This document shows, piece by piece, positions 8,366 through 17,000 of a stretch of DNA of 50,549 nt (position 1 is its first letter; the number at the start of each line of letters is the position of its first letter). The translations under genes and the position numbers were made by a program. Source of the stretch: Mycobacterium sp. E787 (GTDB lineage: Bacteria > Actinomycetota > Actinomycetes > Mycobacteriales > Mycobacteriaceae); assembly GCF_001668725.1 (NCBI RefSeq), contig NZ_LZKL01000128.1, positions 1 through 50,549 of the forward strand, written 5' to 3'. The notes beneath the pieces were generated by a model. The model did not search any database. It had not been told where the DNA came from and worked only from the letters and a program-made list of their open reading frames with translations.

Positions 8366-8387
8366 AAGGATCCTGCAAGGATCCTGC
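8366..8387. repeat. Tandem 11-bp direct repeat with AGGATCCT palindromes
   Basis: AAGGATCCTGC occurs twice in tandem (8366-8376 and 8377-8387). Each copy contains the 8-bp palindrome AGGATCCT, so two palindromes are spaced by one helical turn. It lies in the 135-bp gap between divergent genes, 26-47 bp upstream of the start at 8413. It may be an operator or a slippage product. Confidence 0.5.
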
Positions 8388-8412
8388 AAGCCACGGACCC
8401 GACGCTGCACTC

Positions 8413-8952
8413 ATGAATGACGCGGGTCTCGACGGCGACGTGTGCGTCGCCACCATGCACCGCGCCGACACACCAATCGGCCGGGCGGCGCGGTTCCACA
8501 CGCGCAAGCTGTTCGGCGAGCTCCCGTGCTGCCATCGCTCGTGGGCCAATGGGGGCAAGCGCTTCTTCCTGCACGGCTACGAACGCAGCTTTGAAGTCGA
8601 GTTCGCCTGCGCTCAAACCGAACGCGGCACTGGTCTGGTGGTCGACGTCGGCACCGTCGCCGAAGTTCGGTCGGCACTGCGCTACCAGTTCGACCACACC
8701 ACGCTGATCGCGGAGGACGATCCGCAGCGCGACCTGTTCGAACTGCTGGCCGAGCGGGGCGTGGTCGACCTGCGGATCATGGCGAACACCGGCATGGAAG
8801 GCTCGGCGGCCTGGGTGTTCGAGACGGCCGAGCGCATCGTCGGGCTGGCCACCGGCGGCCGGGTGTGGGTGTCCCGAATCGAGGCGCGGGAAAGCCGCAA
8901 CAACGTGGTCACGCTCACCGCGGGACCGGTGACGGCCGAGGGCTGGGGTTAA
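8413..8952 (+). CDS. Divergent 6-pyruvoyl-tetrahydropterin synthase / QueD-like protein
   Basis: This 179-residue protein has the tunnelling-fold layout of the PTPS/6-carboxytetrahydropterin synthase family. LPCCHRSW (His41) aligns with the FSAAH zinc motif, FFLHGYERSFEVEF (His54) with LHGHNY, GLVVDVGTVAEV (Asp78) with the GMVxDF motif, and QFDHTTL (His95) with LDHxxL. The third zinc histidine of HGH is replaced by Tyr56. Family members make pterins or the queuosine precursor, but no other pterin or queuosine gene is nearby. The start is uncertain: no clear Shine-Dalgarno precedes ATG 8413, and ATG 8455 is an alternative. Confidence 0.62.
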   Translation: MNDAGLDGDVCVATMHRADTPIGRAARFHTRKLFGELPCCHRSWANGGKRFFLHGYERSFEVEFACAQTERGTGLVVDVGTVAEVRSALRYQFDHTTLIAEDDPQRDLFELLAERGVVDLRIMANTGMEGSAAWVFETAERIVGLATGGRVWVSRIEARESRNNVVTLTAGPVTAEGWG

Positions 8953-9052
8953 CGCGCTGGCAAACGGGGTGGATTCCCCGCGCTACTGGGTATGTGTACA
9001 ACAGCCAATTCGCTGGCGCGTAGGGTGGCGGCAGCCTGGTCGTGGTGCAACA

Positions 9053-9066
9053 CTGTAGCGCTACAG
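9053..9066. promoter_or_regulatory. Perfect 14-bp palindrome upstream of the Gre-factor homologue
   Basis: CTGTAGCGCTACAG is its own reverse complement and lies 40 bp before the GTG at 9106. Its size, symmetry and position fit a dimeric repressor operator. No regulator gene that could bind it is adjacent. Confidence 0.4.
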
Positions 9067-9105
9067 GTCAGCAAGTGACGGCAGACAGGAATCGGGTCGA
9101 CTGAC

Positions 9106-9585
9106 GTGAGCAAAAAAGCCAAGTCGGCGGTGGACGTGGCGCGGGAAAACCTGGCCGCGGAGCTGGACCGGCTAAAGCAGCGGCGCGATCGCCTCGAGGT
9201 CGAGGTCAAAAACGACCGCGGCATGATCGGTGATCACGGGGACGCGGCCGAGGCGATCCAACGCGCGGACGAACTCGTCGTGCTCGGCGACCGGATCAAC
9301 GAGCTGGATCGGCGATTGCGGAGCGGGCCGTTGCCGGCGGACGACTCCGAAGCGCTGCCCGGCGGCACCGAGGTGACGGTGCGGTTCCCCGACGGGGAGG
9401 TCGTCACCATGCACGTGATTTCCATCGTCGAAGAGACTCCCATCGGCCGCGAGGCCGAGACGTTGACCTCCCGCAGCCCGCTGGCGCAGGCGCTGGCCGG
9501 GCACAAGGCGGGCGACACCGTGACCTACACGACGCCGCAAGGGGAGAACCAGGTCGAGCTGATATCGGTGAAGCTGCCCCGCTGA
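9106..9585 (+). CDS. Gre-factor homologue, RNA polymerase secondary-channel regulator (Rv3788-like)
   Basis: This 159-residue protein has an N-terminal coiled-coil hairpin (residues ~1-75, rich in Glu/Arg/Lys heptads, e.g. AAELDRLKQRRDRLEVEVKN) and a C-terminal GreA/GreB-like FKBP-fold domain (EVTVRFPDGEVVTMHVISI to DTVTYTTPQGENQVELISV). Its counterpart Rv3788 is reported to bind near the secondary channel of RNA polymerase and inhibit transcription rather than stimulate cleavage. The hairpin tip here reads NDRGMIGDHGDAAEA. GTG at 9106 is the start; no strong ribosome binding site is visible. A 14-bp palindrome lies upstream. Confidence 0.87.
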   Translation: MSKKAKSAVDVARENLAAELDRLKQRRDRLEVEVKNDRGMIGDHGDAAEAIQRADELVVLGDRINELDRRLRSGPLPADDSEALPGGTEVTVRFPDGEVVTMHVISIVEETPIGREAETLTSRSPLAQALAGHKAGDTVTYTTPQGENQVELISVKLPR

Positions 9586-9613
9586 CCCGCCCGGCCATCG
9601 GCGCCGGCCCCGA

Positions 9614-9619
9614 TAGACT
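9614..9619 (+). promoter_or_regulatory. Candidate -10 box for leaderless GtrA-like gene
   Basis: TAGACT fits the mycobacterial TANNNT -10 pattern and ends 7 nt before ATG 9627. A transcript starting at that ATG would be leaderless. This supports the longer start over ATG 9690. Confidence 0.4.
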
Positions 9620-9626
9620 CGCCGCA

Positions 9627-10055
9627 ATGATCCCCCCAGAGCCTGGCGCGGTGCCAACGCGCCCACACTTGGGTCTGACGACGCAGGTAATGCGTTTCGT
9701 CGTCACCGGCGGCCTGGCCGGGATCGTCGACTTCAGCCTCTACTTGGTGCTGTGGAAGGTCGTGGGCTTACAGGTCGACCTGTCCAAGGCCACCAGCTTC
9801 ATCGTTGGCACCATCACCGCCTACCTGATCAACCGCCGGTGGACCTTCCAGGCGACGCCGAGCACCGCCCGGTTCGTCGCGGTCATGGTCCTGTACGGCA
9901 TCACCTTCGCGGTGCAGGTCGGGCTCAATCATCTGTGCCTGGCACTTTTGCACTACCGGGGGTGGGCGCCCGTTGTCGCGTTCGTGATCGCGCAGGGCAC
10001 CGCGACGGTGATCAACTTCGTCGTGCAGCGAGCCGTTATCTTCCGCATCCGCTGA
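9627..10055 (+). CDS. GtrA-family membrane protein (Rv3789-like)
   Basis: This is a small four-helix GtrA-family protein of 142 residues from ATG 9627, or 121 residues from ATG 9690 (MRFVVTGGLAGIV), which is the length annotated in M. tuberculosis. Segments such as FVVTGGLAGIVDFSLYLVLW and FVAVMVLYGITFAVQVGLN span the membrane, and the conserved AYLINRRWTFQ loop is present. Rv3789 has been proposed either to flip decaprenyl-phosphoryl-arabinose or to recruit arabinosyltransferases such as AftA. Its position directly before dprE1 fits such a role. A TAGACT box 7 nt before ATG 9627 favours the long form. Confidence 0.85.
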   Translation: MIPPEPGAVPTRPHLGLTTQVMRFVVTGGLAGIVDFSLYLVLWKVVGLQVDLSKATSFIVGTITAYLINRRWTFQATPSTARFVAVMVLYGITFAVQVGLNHLCLALLHYRGWAPVVAFVIAQGTATVINFVVQRAVIFRIR

Positions 10056-10073
10056 GCCGTAGGGCCCAGGCGG

Positions 10074-10079
10074 TACCCT
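10074..10079 (+). promoter_or_regulatory. Candidate -10 box for dprE1
   Basis: TACCCT fits TANNNT and ends 8 nt before the dprE1 ATG at 10088. This would give a leaderless or nearly leaderless dprE1 transcript starting just after the GtrA-like gene. The -35 region is not convincing. Confidence 0.35.
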
Positions 10080-10087
10080 CTTTGACG

Positions 10088-11452
10088 ATGTTCACCACCA
10101 AGCGGCTCGCGGGCTGGGGGCGTACCGCGCCGTCCTTGGCGACGGTGCTTTCGACGCCAGACCCCGAGGAGATCGCCAAAGCCGTGGCCAACACGGCCGA
10201 CTCGGGGGGCCGCGGCGTGATCGCCCGCGGGCTGGGCCGGTCCTACGGCGACAACGCGCAAAACGGCGGCGGCCTGGTGATCGACATGACCGAGCTGAAC
10301 ACCATCCACTCCATCAGCGCCGACACCGGGCTGGCCGACCTCGACGCCGGAGTGAACCTCGACCAGCTGATGAAGGCGGCGCTGCCGTTCGGCCTGTGGG
10401 TGCCGGTGCTGCCGGGCACCCGCCAGGTGACCATCGGCGGCGCGATCGCCTGCGACATCCACGGCAAGAACCATCACAGCGCGGGCAGCTTCGGCAACCA
10501 CGTGCGCACCATGGACCTGCTGACCGCCGACGGCCAGGTCCGCCACCTCACTCCCACCGGGGACGACGCCGAACTGTTCTGGGCCACGGTCGGCGGGAAC
10601 GGGCTGACCGGGATCATCCTGCGGGCCACCGTAGAGATGACGCCGACGGAGACGGCCTATTTCATCGCCGACGGCGACGTCACGGCCGGCCTGGACGAAA
10701 CCATCGCTTTTCACAGCGACGGCAGCGAGGCGAACTACACCTATTCCAGCGCGTGGTTCGACGCGATCAGCGCGCCACCGAAGCTCGGCCGCGCGGCGAT
10801 CTCGCGCGGCTCGCTCGCCAAGCTCGATCAGTTGCCGAAGAAGCTGCAGAGGGATCCGCTGAAATTCGATGCGCCCCAATTGCTTACGGTTCCCGACATC
10901 TTCCCCAACGGCCTTGCCAACAAGTACACCTTCGGGCCGATCGGCGAACTGTGGTACCGCAAGTCCGGCACCTACCGCGGCAAGGTCCAGAACCTGACGC
11001 AGTTCTACCACCCGCTCGACATGCTGGGCGAATGGAACCGCGCCTACGGGCCGGCCGGTTTCGGCCAGTACCAGTTCGTCGTGCCCACCACCGCCGTCGA
11101 GGAATTCAAAGGCATCATCCGCGACATCCAAAAGTCCGGGCACTACTCGTTTCTCAACGTTTTCAAGCTGTTCGGCCCGGGCAACCAGGCCCCGCTGAGC
11201 TTCCCCATCCCGGGCTGGAACGTGTGCGTCGACTTCCCCATCAAGCCGGGGCTCAACGAGTTCCTGAACGAACTCGACCGCCGCGTGCTGGAATTCGGTG
11301 GCCGCGTCTACACCGCCAAGGATTCGCGAGTGAATGCCGAAACCTTCCACGCCATGTACCCGCGCATCGACGAATGGATCGCCTTGCGCCGCAAGGTCGA
11401 TCCCCTGCGGGTGTTCGCCTCCGACATGGCCCGACGTTTGGAGCTGCTCTAG
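10088..11452 (+). CDS. dprE1: Decaprenylphosphoryl-beta-D-ribose 2'-oxidase
   Basis: This 454-residue FAD-dependent VAO-fold enzyme oxidises decaprenylphosphoryl ribose (DPR) to the 2-keto intermediate, the first half of DPA synthesis in the periplasm. FAD-binding motifs RGLGRSYGDNAQNGGG and PGTRQVTIGGAIACDIHGKNHHSAG are intact. The active-site cysteine targeted by benzothiazinones (Cys387 in M. tuberculosis) is present as Cys380 in PGWNVCVDFP, codon 11225-11227. The N-terminus is a few residues shorter than in M. tuberculosis (461 residues). dprE2 begins on the base after the stop codon, so the two are an operon. Confidence 0.96.
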   Translation: MFTTKRLAGWGRTAPSLATVLSTPDPEEIAKAVANTADSGGRGVIARGLGRSYGDNAQNGGGLVIDMTELNTIHSISADTGLADLDAGVNLDQLMKAALPFGLWVPVLPGTRQVTIGGAIACDIHGKNHHSAGSFGNHVRTMDLLTADGQVRHLTPTGDDAELFWATVGGNGLTGIILRATVEMTPTETAYFIADGDVTAGLDETIAFHSDGSEANYTYSSAWFDAISAPPKLGRAAISRGSLAKLDQLPKKLQRDPLKFDAPQLLTVPDIFPNGLANKYTFGPIGELWYRKSGTYRGKVQNLTQFYHPLDMLGEWNRAYGPAGFGQYQFVVPTTAVEEFKGIIRDIQKSGHYSFLNVFKLFGPGNQAPLSFPIPGWNVCVDFPIKPGLNEFLNELDRRVLEFGGRVYTAKDSRVNAETFHAMYPRIDEWIALRRKVDPLRVFASDMARRLELL

Positions 11453-12217
11453 ATGGTGCTTGACGCCGTGGGAAATCCGCAGACCATCCTGCTGCTCGGG
11501 GGCACCTCCGAGATCGGGCTGGCCATCTGCGAGCGCTACCTGCAGAACGCGCACGCCCGAATCATCCTGGCCGCCATGCCGAATGACCCGGAACGCGACG
11601 ACGCGGTGGCCCAGATGAAGGCCGCGGGCGCGCGCTCGGTGGAGCTGATCGACTTCGAGGCCACCGACCCCGACAGCCACCCCAAGATGATGGACGAGGC
11701 CTTCGCCAACGGAGACGTCGACGTGGCCATCGTCGCGTTCGGCATACTGGGGGACGCCGAGGAACTGTGGCAGAACCAGCACAAGGCGGTACTGGCCGCC
11801 GAAATCAATTACACGGCGGCGGTTTCCGTAGGCGTGCTGCTGGGTGAGAAGATGCGCGCCCAAGGCTTCGGCCAGATCATCGCGATGAGCTCGGCGGCCG
11901 GCGAACGGGTGCGGCGGTCCAACTTCGTCTACGGCTCCACCAAGGCCGGCCTGGACGGTTTCTACCTGGGCTTGGGAGAGGCCCTGCGCGAGTACGGGGT
12001 TCACGTCCTGGTCATCCGGCCGGGCCAGGTGCGTACCCGGATGAGCGCCCACGTCAAGGAAGCCCCGCTCACCGTCGACAAGGAGTACGTCGCCAACCTC
12101 GCGGTGACCGCGGCGGCCAAAGGTAAGGAATTGGTTTGGGCACCAGCAGCATTCCGTTACGTGATGATGGTGTTACGACACATCCCGCGGAGCATCTTCC
12201 GCAAGCTGCCCATCTGA
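11453..12217 (+). CDS. dprE2: Decaprenylphosphoryl-2-keto-ribose reductase
   Basis: This 254-residue short-chain dehydrogenase (Rv3791) reduces the DprE1 product to decaprenylphosphoryl-arabinose (DPA), the arabinose donor for the arabinan. The nucleotide motif LLLGGTSEIGLAI lies at residues ~14-26, and the catalytic Tyr and Lys are in VYGSTKAGLDGF with the upstream serine in IIAMSSAAGE. The ATG directly follows the dprE1 stop. The 3' end is 2 bp before the GTG proposed for aftA. Confidence 0.95.
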   Translation: MVLDAVGNPQTILLLGGTSEIGLAICERYLQNAHARIILAAMPNDPERDDAVAQMKAAGARSVELIDFEATDPDSHPKMMDEAFANGDVDVAIVAFGILGDAEELWQNQHKAVLAAEINYTAAVSVGVLLGEKMRAQGFGQIIAMSSAAGERVRRSNFVYGSTKAGLDGFYLGLGEALREYGVHVLVIRPGQVRTRMSAHVKEAPLTVDKEYVANLAVTAAAKGKELVWAPAAFRYVMMVLRHIPRSIFRKLPI

Positions 12218-12219
12218 AC

Positions 12220-14085
12220 GTGCGCAACGCGCTCGTCACGCTGGGCCAGATGGCCGCGGCGGTGGCGGTGGCGGTGATCGTGGCGGTGCCATCGCTGATC
12301 GCGATCGCCGGCGTGCAATGGCCCGCCTTCCCGTCGTCGAACCAGTTGCACGCGTTGACCACCGTCGGTCAGGTCGGCTGCCTGGCCGGGCTCGTGGCCG
12401 TCGGCCGGCTCGGCCGCCTGGGCCGTCATCGGATCCTGGCCCGGCTGGGCGGGCTGGTGTTCGCCTCGGCCTTCACCGTGGTGACGCTGGGCATGCCGCT
12501 GGGCGCCACCAAGCTGTACCTGTTCGGCATCTCCGTCGACCAGCAGTTCCGCACCGAATACCTGACCCGGCTCGCGGACAGCCCGGCCCTGCACGACATG
12601 ACCTACCTCGGGCTGCCGACGTTCTACCCGCCGGGCTGGTTCTGGATCGGCGGTCGCGTCGCCGCGCTGACGGGCATGCCGGCGTGGGAGATGTACAAGC
12701 CGTGGGCGATCACCTCGATCACCATCGCGGTCGCCGTCGCGCTGGTGCTGTGGTGGCGAATGATTCGCTTCGACTACGCGCTGATCGTCACCACCGCGAC
12801 CGCCGCGGTGACGCTGGCCTACAGCTCGCCGGAGCCGTACGCCGCGATGATCACCGTGTTGTTGCCGCCGGTCCTGGTGCTGGCGTGGTCGGGCCTGCGC
12901 GCCGGCGAACGCGGCGGTTGGGCCGCGGTGATCGGCGCCGGGCTGTTCCTCGGCTGGGCGGCCACGTGGTACTCGCTGCTGCTGGCCTTCAGCGCGTTCA
13001 CGGTGTCGCTGATGGCGCTGCTGCTGGCGGCGACCCGCTGGCGACAACACGGCTTGGGAGCGGCGCTCGACCCGCTGCGCCGGCTGGCCGTCATCGCCGT
13101 CGTCGCGGCCGCCATCGCGAGCACGACGTGGCTGCCGTTCCTGCTGCGCGCCGCGCACAGTCCGGTGAGCAACAGCGGCAGCGCCTTCCACTACCTCCCC
13201 GCCGACGGGGCCGAGCTGACCTTCCCGATGCTGCAGTTCTCGCTGCTGGGGGCGGTCTGCATGCTGGGCACGCTGTGGCTGGTCGTGCGCGCGACCACCT
13301 CGGTGCGGGCGGGTGCCCTCGCGGTCGGCGTGGTCGCCGTGTACCTGTGGTCGCTGTTGTCGATGCTGACCACGCTGGCGCGCACCACGCTGCTGTCGTT
13401 TCGGCTGCAACCGACGCTGTCGGTGCTGCTGGTCGCCGCGGGGGCCTTCGGGTTCGTGGAGCTCACCCAGGCATTGGCCGCACGCCACCGCGCGGTGGTC
13501 CCGGTGGCCGGGGCGATCGGCCTGGCCGCGGCGATCGCGTTCAGCCAGGACATCCCCGACGTGCTGCGGCCCGACCTGACCATCGCCTACACCGACACCG
13601 ACGGCCACGGCCAGCGCGGCGACCGGCGGCCGCCGAGCTCGGAGAAGTTCTACCCGGTCATCGACGCCGCCATCCTCAAGGCGACCGGCAAGCCCCGCGA
13701 CCAGATCGTCGTGATGACCGCCGACTACAGCTTCCTGTCCTACTACCCCTACTGGGGGTTCCAGGGGCTGACGTCGCACTACGCCAACCCGCTGGCCCAG
13801 TTCGACCTGCGCGCGGCCCAGATCGAGAAGTGGTCCAAGCTCAAGACCGCCGACGAGTTCATCCACGCGCTGGACACGTCGCCGTGGCCCCCGCCGACGG
13901 TTTTCCTCATGCGCCGCGGCGCGAACAGCAACTACACGTTGCGGCTGGCGCAGGACGTGTACCCCAACCAGCCCAACGTTCGCCGGTACACCGTCGATCT
14001 GCCGGCGGCCCTGTTCGCCGACCCGCGCTTCGCCGTCCAGACCGTCGGCCCGTTCGTGCTGGCCGTCCGCAAGCCGGCGGTGTAG
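12220..14085 (+). CDS. aftA: Galactan 5-O-arabinofuranosyltransferase AftA
   Basis: This GT-C membrane enzyme (Rv3792) adds the first arabinofuranose residues from DPA to the galactan chain. About 11-13 transmembrane segments are followed by a periplasmic C-terminal domain from about residue 440. Stretches SVDQQFRTEYLTRLADSPALHDM and YLGLPTFYPPGWFWIGGR hold the first-loop acidic residues of GT-C enzymes. GTG 12220, 2 bp after the dprE2 stop, gives 621 residues. TTG 12136 in the same frame would give 649 with an 82-bp overlap into dprE2; the M. tuberculosis protein has 643, so the start is uncertain. Confidence 0.92.
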   Translation: MRNALVTLGQMAAAVAVAVIVAVPSLIAIAGVQWPAFPSSNQLHALTTVGQVGCLAGLVAVGRLGRLGRHRILARLGGLVFASAFTVVTLGMPLGATKLYLFGISVDQQFRTEYLTRLADSPALHDMTYLGLPTFYPPGWFWIGGRVAALTGMPAWEMYKPWAITSITIAVAVALVLWWRMIRFDYALIVTTATAAVTLAYSSPEPYAAMITVLLPPVLVLAWSGLRAGERGGWAAVIGAGLFLGWAATWYSLLLAFSAFTVSLMALLLAATRWRQHGLGAALDPLRRLAVIAVVAAAIASTTWLPFLLRAAHSPVSNSGSAFHYLPADGAELTFPMLQFSLLGAVCMLGTLWLVVRATTSVRAGALAVGVVAVYLWSLLSMLTTLARTTLLSFRLQPTLSVLLVAAGAFGFVELTQALAARHRAVVPVAGAIGLAAAIAFSQDIPDVLRPDLTIAYTDTDGHGQRGDRRPPSSEKFYPVIDAAILKATGKPRDQIVVMTADYSFLSYYPYWGFQGLTSHYANPLAQFDLRAAQIEKWSKLKTADEFIHALDTSPWPPPTVFLMRRGANSNYTLRLAQDVYPNQPNVRRYTVDLPAALFADPRFAVQTVGPFVLAVRKPAV

Positions 14086-14091
14086 CGGTTG

Positions 14092-17000
14092 ATGGCCACC
14101 GAAACCCAGGCTGACTTGGCCGAACAACTACCATCTACCCCCGTGGACGACGCGGGAGGTAACCACCGGATCGCTCGGGTGGTTGCTATCGTCGCCGGAC
14201 TGCTGGGCGCCCTGCTGGCGATCGCCACACCGCTGTTGCCGGTCAACCAGACCACCGCTCAACTGAACTGGCCCCAGAACGGCACGTTCAACAGCGTCGA
14301 CGCCCCGCTGATCGGCTACGTCGCCACCGATCTGAACGTCACCGTGCCGTGCCAGGCCGCCGCGGGGCTGGCGGGACCGCAGAACGCCGGCAAGACGGTG
14401 CTGCTGTCCACGGTGCCCAAGCAGGCCCCCAAGGCCGTCGACCGCGGCCTGCTGATCCAGCGCGCCAACGACTACCTGGTGCTGGTGGTGCGCAACGTCG
14501 CGGTGGTCACCGCCCCGCTGAGCGAGGTGCTCAGCCCGGCGTGCCAGCGGTTGACCTTCACCGCGCACGCCGACCGGGTCACGGCCGAATTCGTCGGCCT
14601 GACGCAGGGGCCCAACGCCGAGCATCCCGGCGCGCCACTGCGCGGCGAGAAGAGCGGCTACGACTTCCGGCCGCAGATCGTCGGCGTCTTCACCGACCTG
14701 AGCGGGCCCGCTCCGCCTGGCCTGAGCTTTTCGGCGACCGTCGACACCCGCTACAGCAGCAGCCCCACCACGCTGAAGATGGCGGCGATGATCCTCGGGG
14801 TGGTCCTGACCGCCCTCGCCCTGGTGGCCCTGCACGTCCTCGACACCGCCGACGGGACCCGGCACCGCCGCTTCCTGCCCGCGCGGTGGTGGTCCATCGG
14901 CGGTCTCGACGCCCTCGTCATCGCCGTGCTGGGGTGGTGGCACTTCGTCGGCGCCAACACCTCCGACGACGGCTACATCCTGACCATGGCCCGGGTGTCC
15001 GAGCACGCCGGCTACATGGCCAACTACTACCGGTGGTTCGGCACCCCCGAGGCCCCGTTCGGCTGGTACTACGACCTGCTGGCGTTGTGGGCCCACGTCA
15101 GCACCACCAGCATCTGGATGCGGTTGCCCACTTTGGCGATGGCGCTGACGTGCTGGTGGGTGATCAGCCGCGAGGTGATGCCCCGTCTGGGCCACGCCGT
15201 CAAGCGGAACCGGGCGGCGGCGTGGACCGCGGCGGGCATGTTCTTGGCGGTCTGGCTGCCGCTCGACAACGGCCTGCGCCCCGAGCCGATCATCGCGCTC
15301 GGCATCCTGCTGACCTGGTGTTCGGTCGAGCGTGCGGTGGCCACCAGCCGGCTGCTGCCGGTGGCGATCGCCTGCATCATCGGCGCGCTGACGCTGTTCT
15401 CCGGGCCGACGGGCATCGCCTCGATCGGCGCGCTGCTGGTCGCGGTCGGGCCGCTGCGTACGATCCTGCACCGCAGGTCCAAACTGTTCGGCGCCCTGCC
15501 GCTGGTGGCGCCCCTGCTGGCCGCCGTCACCGTCACCGCGATCCTGATCTTCCGCGACCAGACGCTGGCCGGCGAGATCCAGGCCACCGCTCTCAAGCGC
15601 GCCGTCGGGCCCAGCCTGAGCTGGTTCGACGAGCACCTCCGCTACGAGCGGCTGTTCATGGCCAGCCCCGACGGGTCCGTCGCCCGCCGCTTCGCCGTGC
15701 TCGCGTTGGTGCTGGCGCTCGGGATAACCGTGGCGATGTCGTTGCGCAAGGGCAAGATTCCGGGCACCGCCGCCGGGCCGAGCCGACGCATCGTCGGCAT
15801 CACCATCATCTCGTTCGTCGCGATGATGTTCACGCCGACCAAGTGGACCCACCACTTCGGGGTGTTCGCCGGCCTCGCGGGGCCGCTGGGCGCGCTCGCG
15901 GCCGTCGCGGTGACGGCCGTGGCGATGCGGTCCCGGCGCAACCGCACCGTGTTCGCCGCCGTGGTGCTGTTCTTGGTGGCGTTGTCGTTCGCCAGCGTCA
16001 ACGGCTGGTGGTATGTCTCCAATTTCGGTGTGCCCTGGTCGAATTCGTTCCCGGCGTGGCATTACGCCTTCGCCACGATGCTGCTCGGGCTGACCCTGCT
16101 GGTGCTGCTGCTGGCCGCCTGGTTCCACTTCGTCGACCCCGACAACGGCGCACCCAAAACCCGCCTCGGTGCGCGGGTTGCCGGAATTATCCAGTCCCCG
16201 TTGGCAATTGCGACGTGGATACTGGTCATCTTCGAGGTGGCGTCGCTGACCCTGGCGATGATCGACCAGTATCCCGCATGGACGGTGGGGCGCTCCAACC
16301 TCGAGGCGCTGACCGGCAAGTCCTGCGGACTGGCCGAGGACGTGCTGGTGGAACAGGACCCCAATGCCGGGATGCTGACACCTGTGAGCGCGCCCGTGGC
16401 CGACGCCCTGGGCGCGGGCCTCTCGGAAGCGTTCACGCCCAACGGCATTCCCGCCGACGTCCGCGCCGACCCGGTGATGGAGCGTCCCGGCGACCGCAGT
16501 TTCGTCGGCGAGGACAAGCTGACCACCGGCGCGGAGGCCGGCACCGAAGGGGGCACCACCCCCGCACCGGGGATCAACGGCTCGGCGGCCCAGCTGCCCT
16601 ACAACCTCGACCCGGCGCGCACACCGGTGCTCGGCAGCTGGCGCTCCGGCATCCAGTTACCGGCCCACCTGCGGTCCGGCTGGTATCGCCTGCCCGCCCG
16701 CGACAAGGCCGGGCCGCTGCTGGTGGTCAGCGCGGCCGGCCGCTTCGACCCGCGCGAGGTCCAGGTGCAGTGGGCCACCGACGACCAAGCGGCCGCCGGG
16801 CACCCCGGGGGGTCGTTACAGATGGCCGACGTCGGGGCGTCCCCCGCGTGGCGCAACCTGCGGCTGCCGTTGTCGGCCATCCCGACCGCCGCCACCCAGA
16901 TCCGGCTGGTCGCCGACGACGAAGACCTCGCGCCGCAGCACTGGATCGCGTTGACGCCCCCGCGGATTCCGCAGCTACGCACGCTGCAGGACGTGGTGGG

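Noticed and set aside
7737..9105. Remnants of Rv3784-Rv3787c
   Set aside because: No fragment of an epimerase or methyltransferase could be read in any frame; the region holds different genes.
9953..12052. 699-codon open frame antisense to dprE1 and dprE2
   Set aside because: It is a shadow of GC-rich codons in the real genes, rich in Gly/Arg/His/Asp with no recognisable domain.
12157..14127. 656-codon open frame antisense to aftA
   Set aside because: Low-complexity Arg/Gly/Gln-rich translation and complete overlap with a confident gene.
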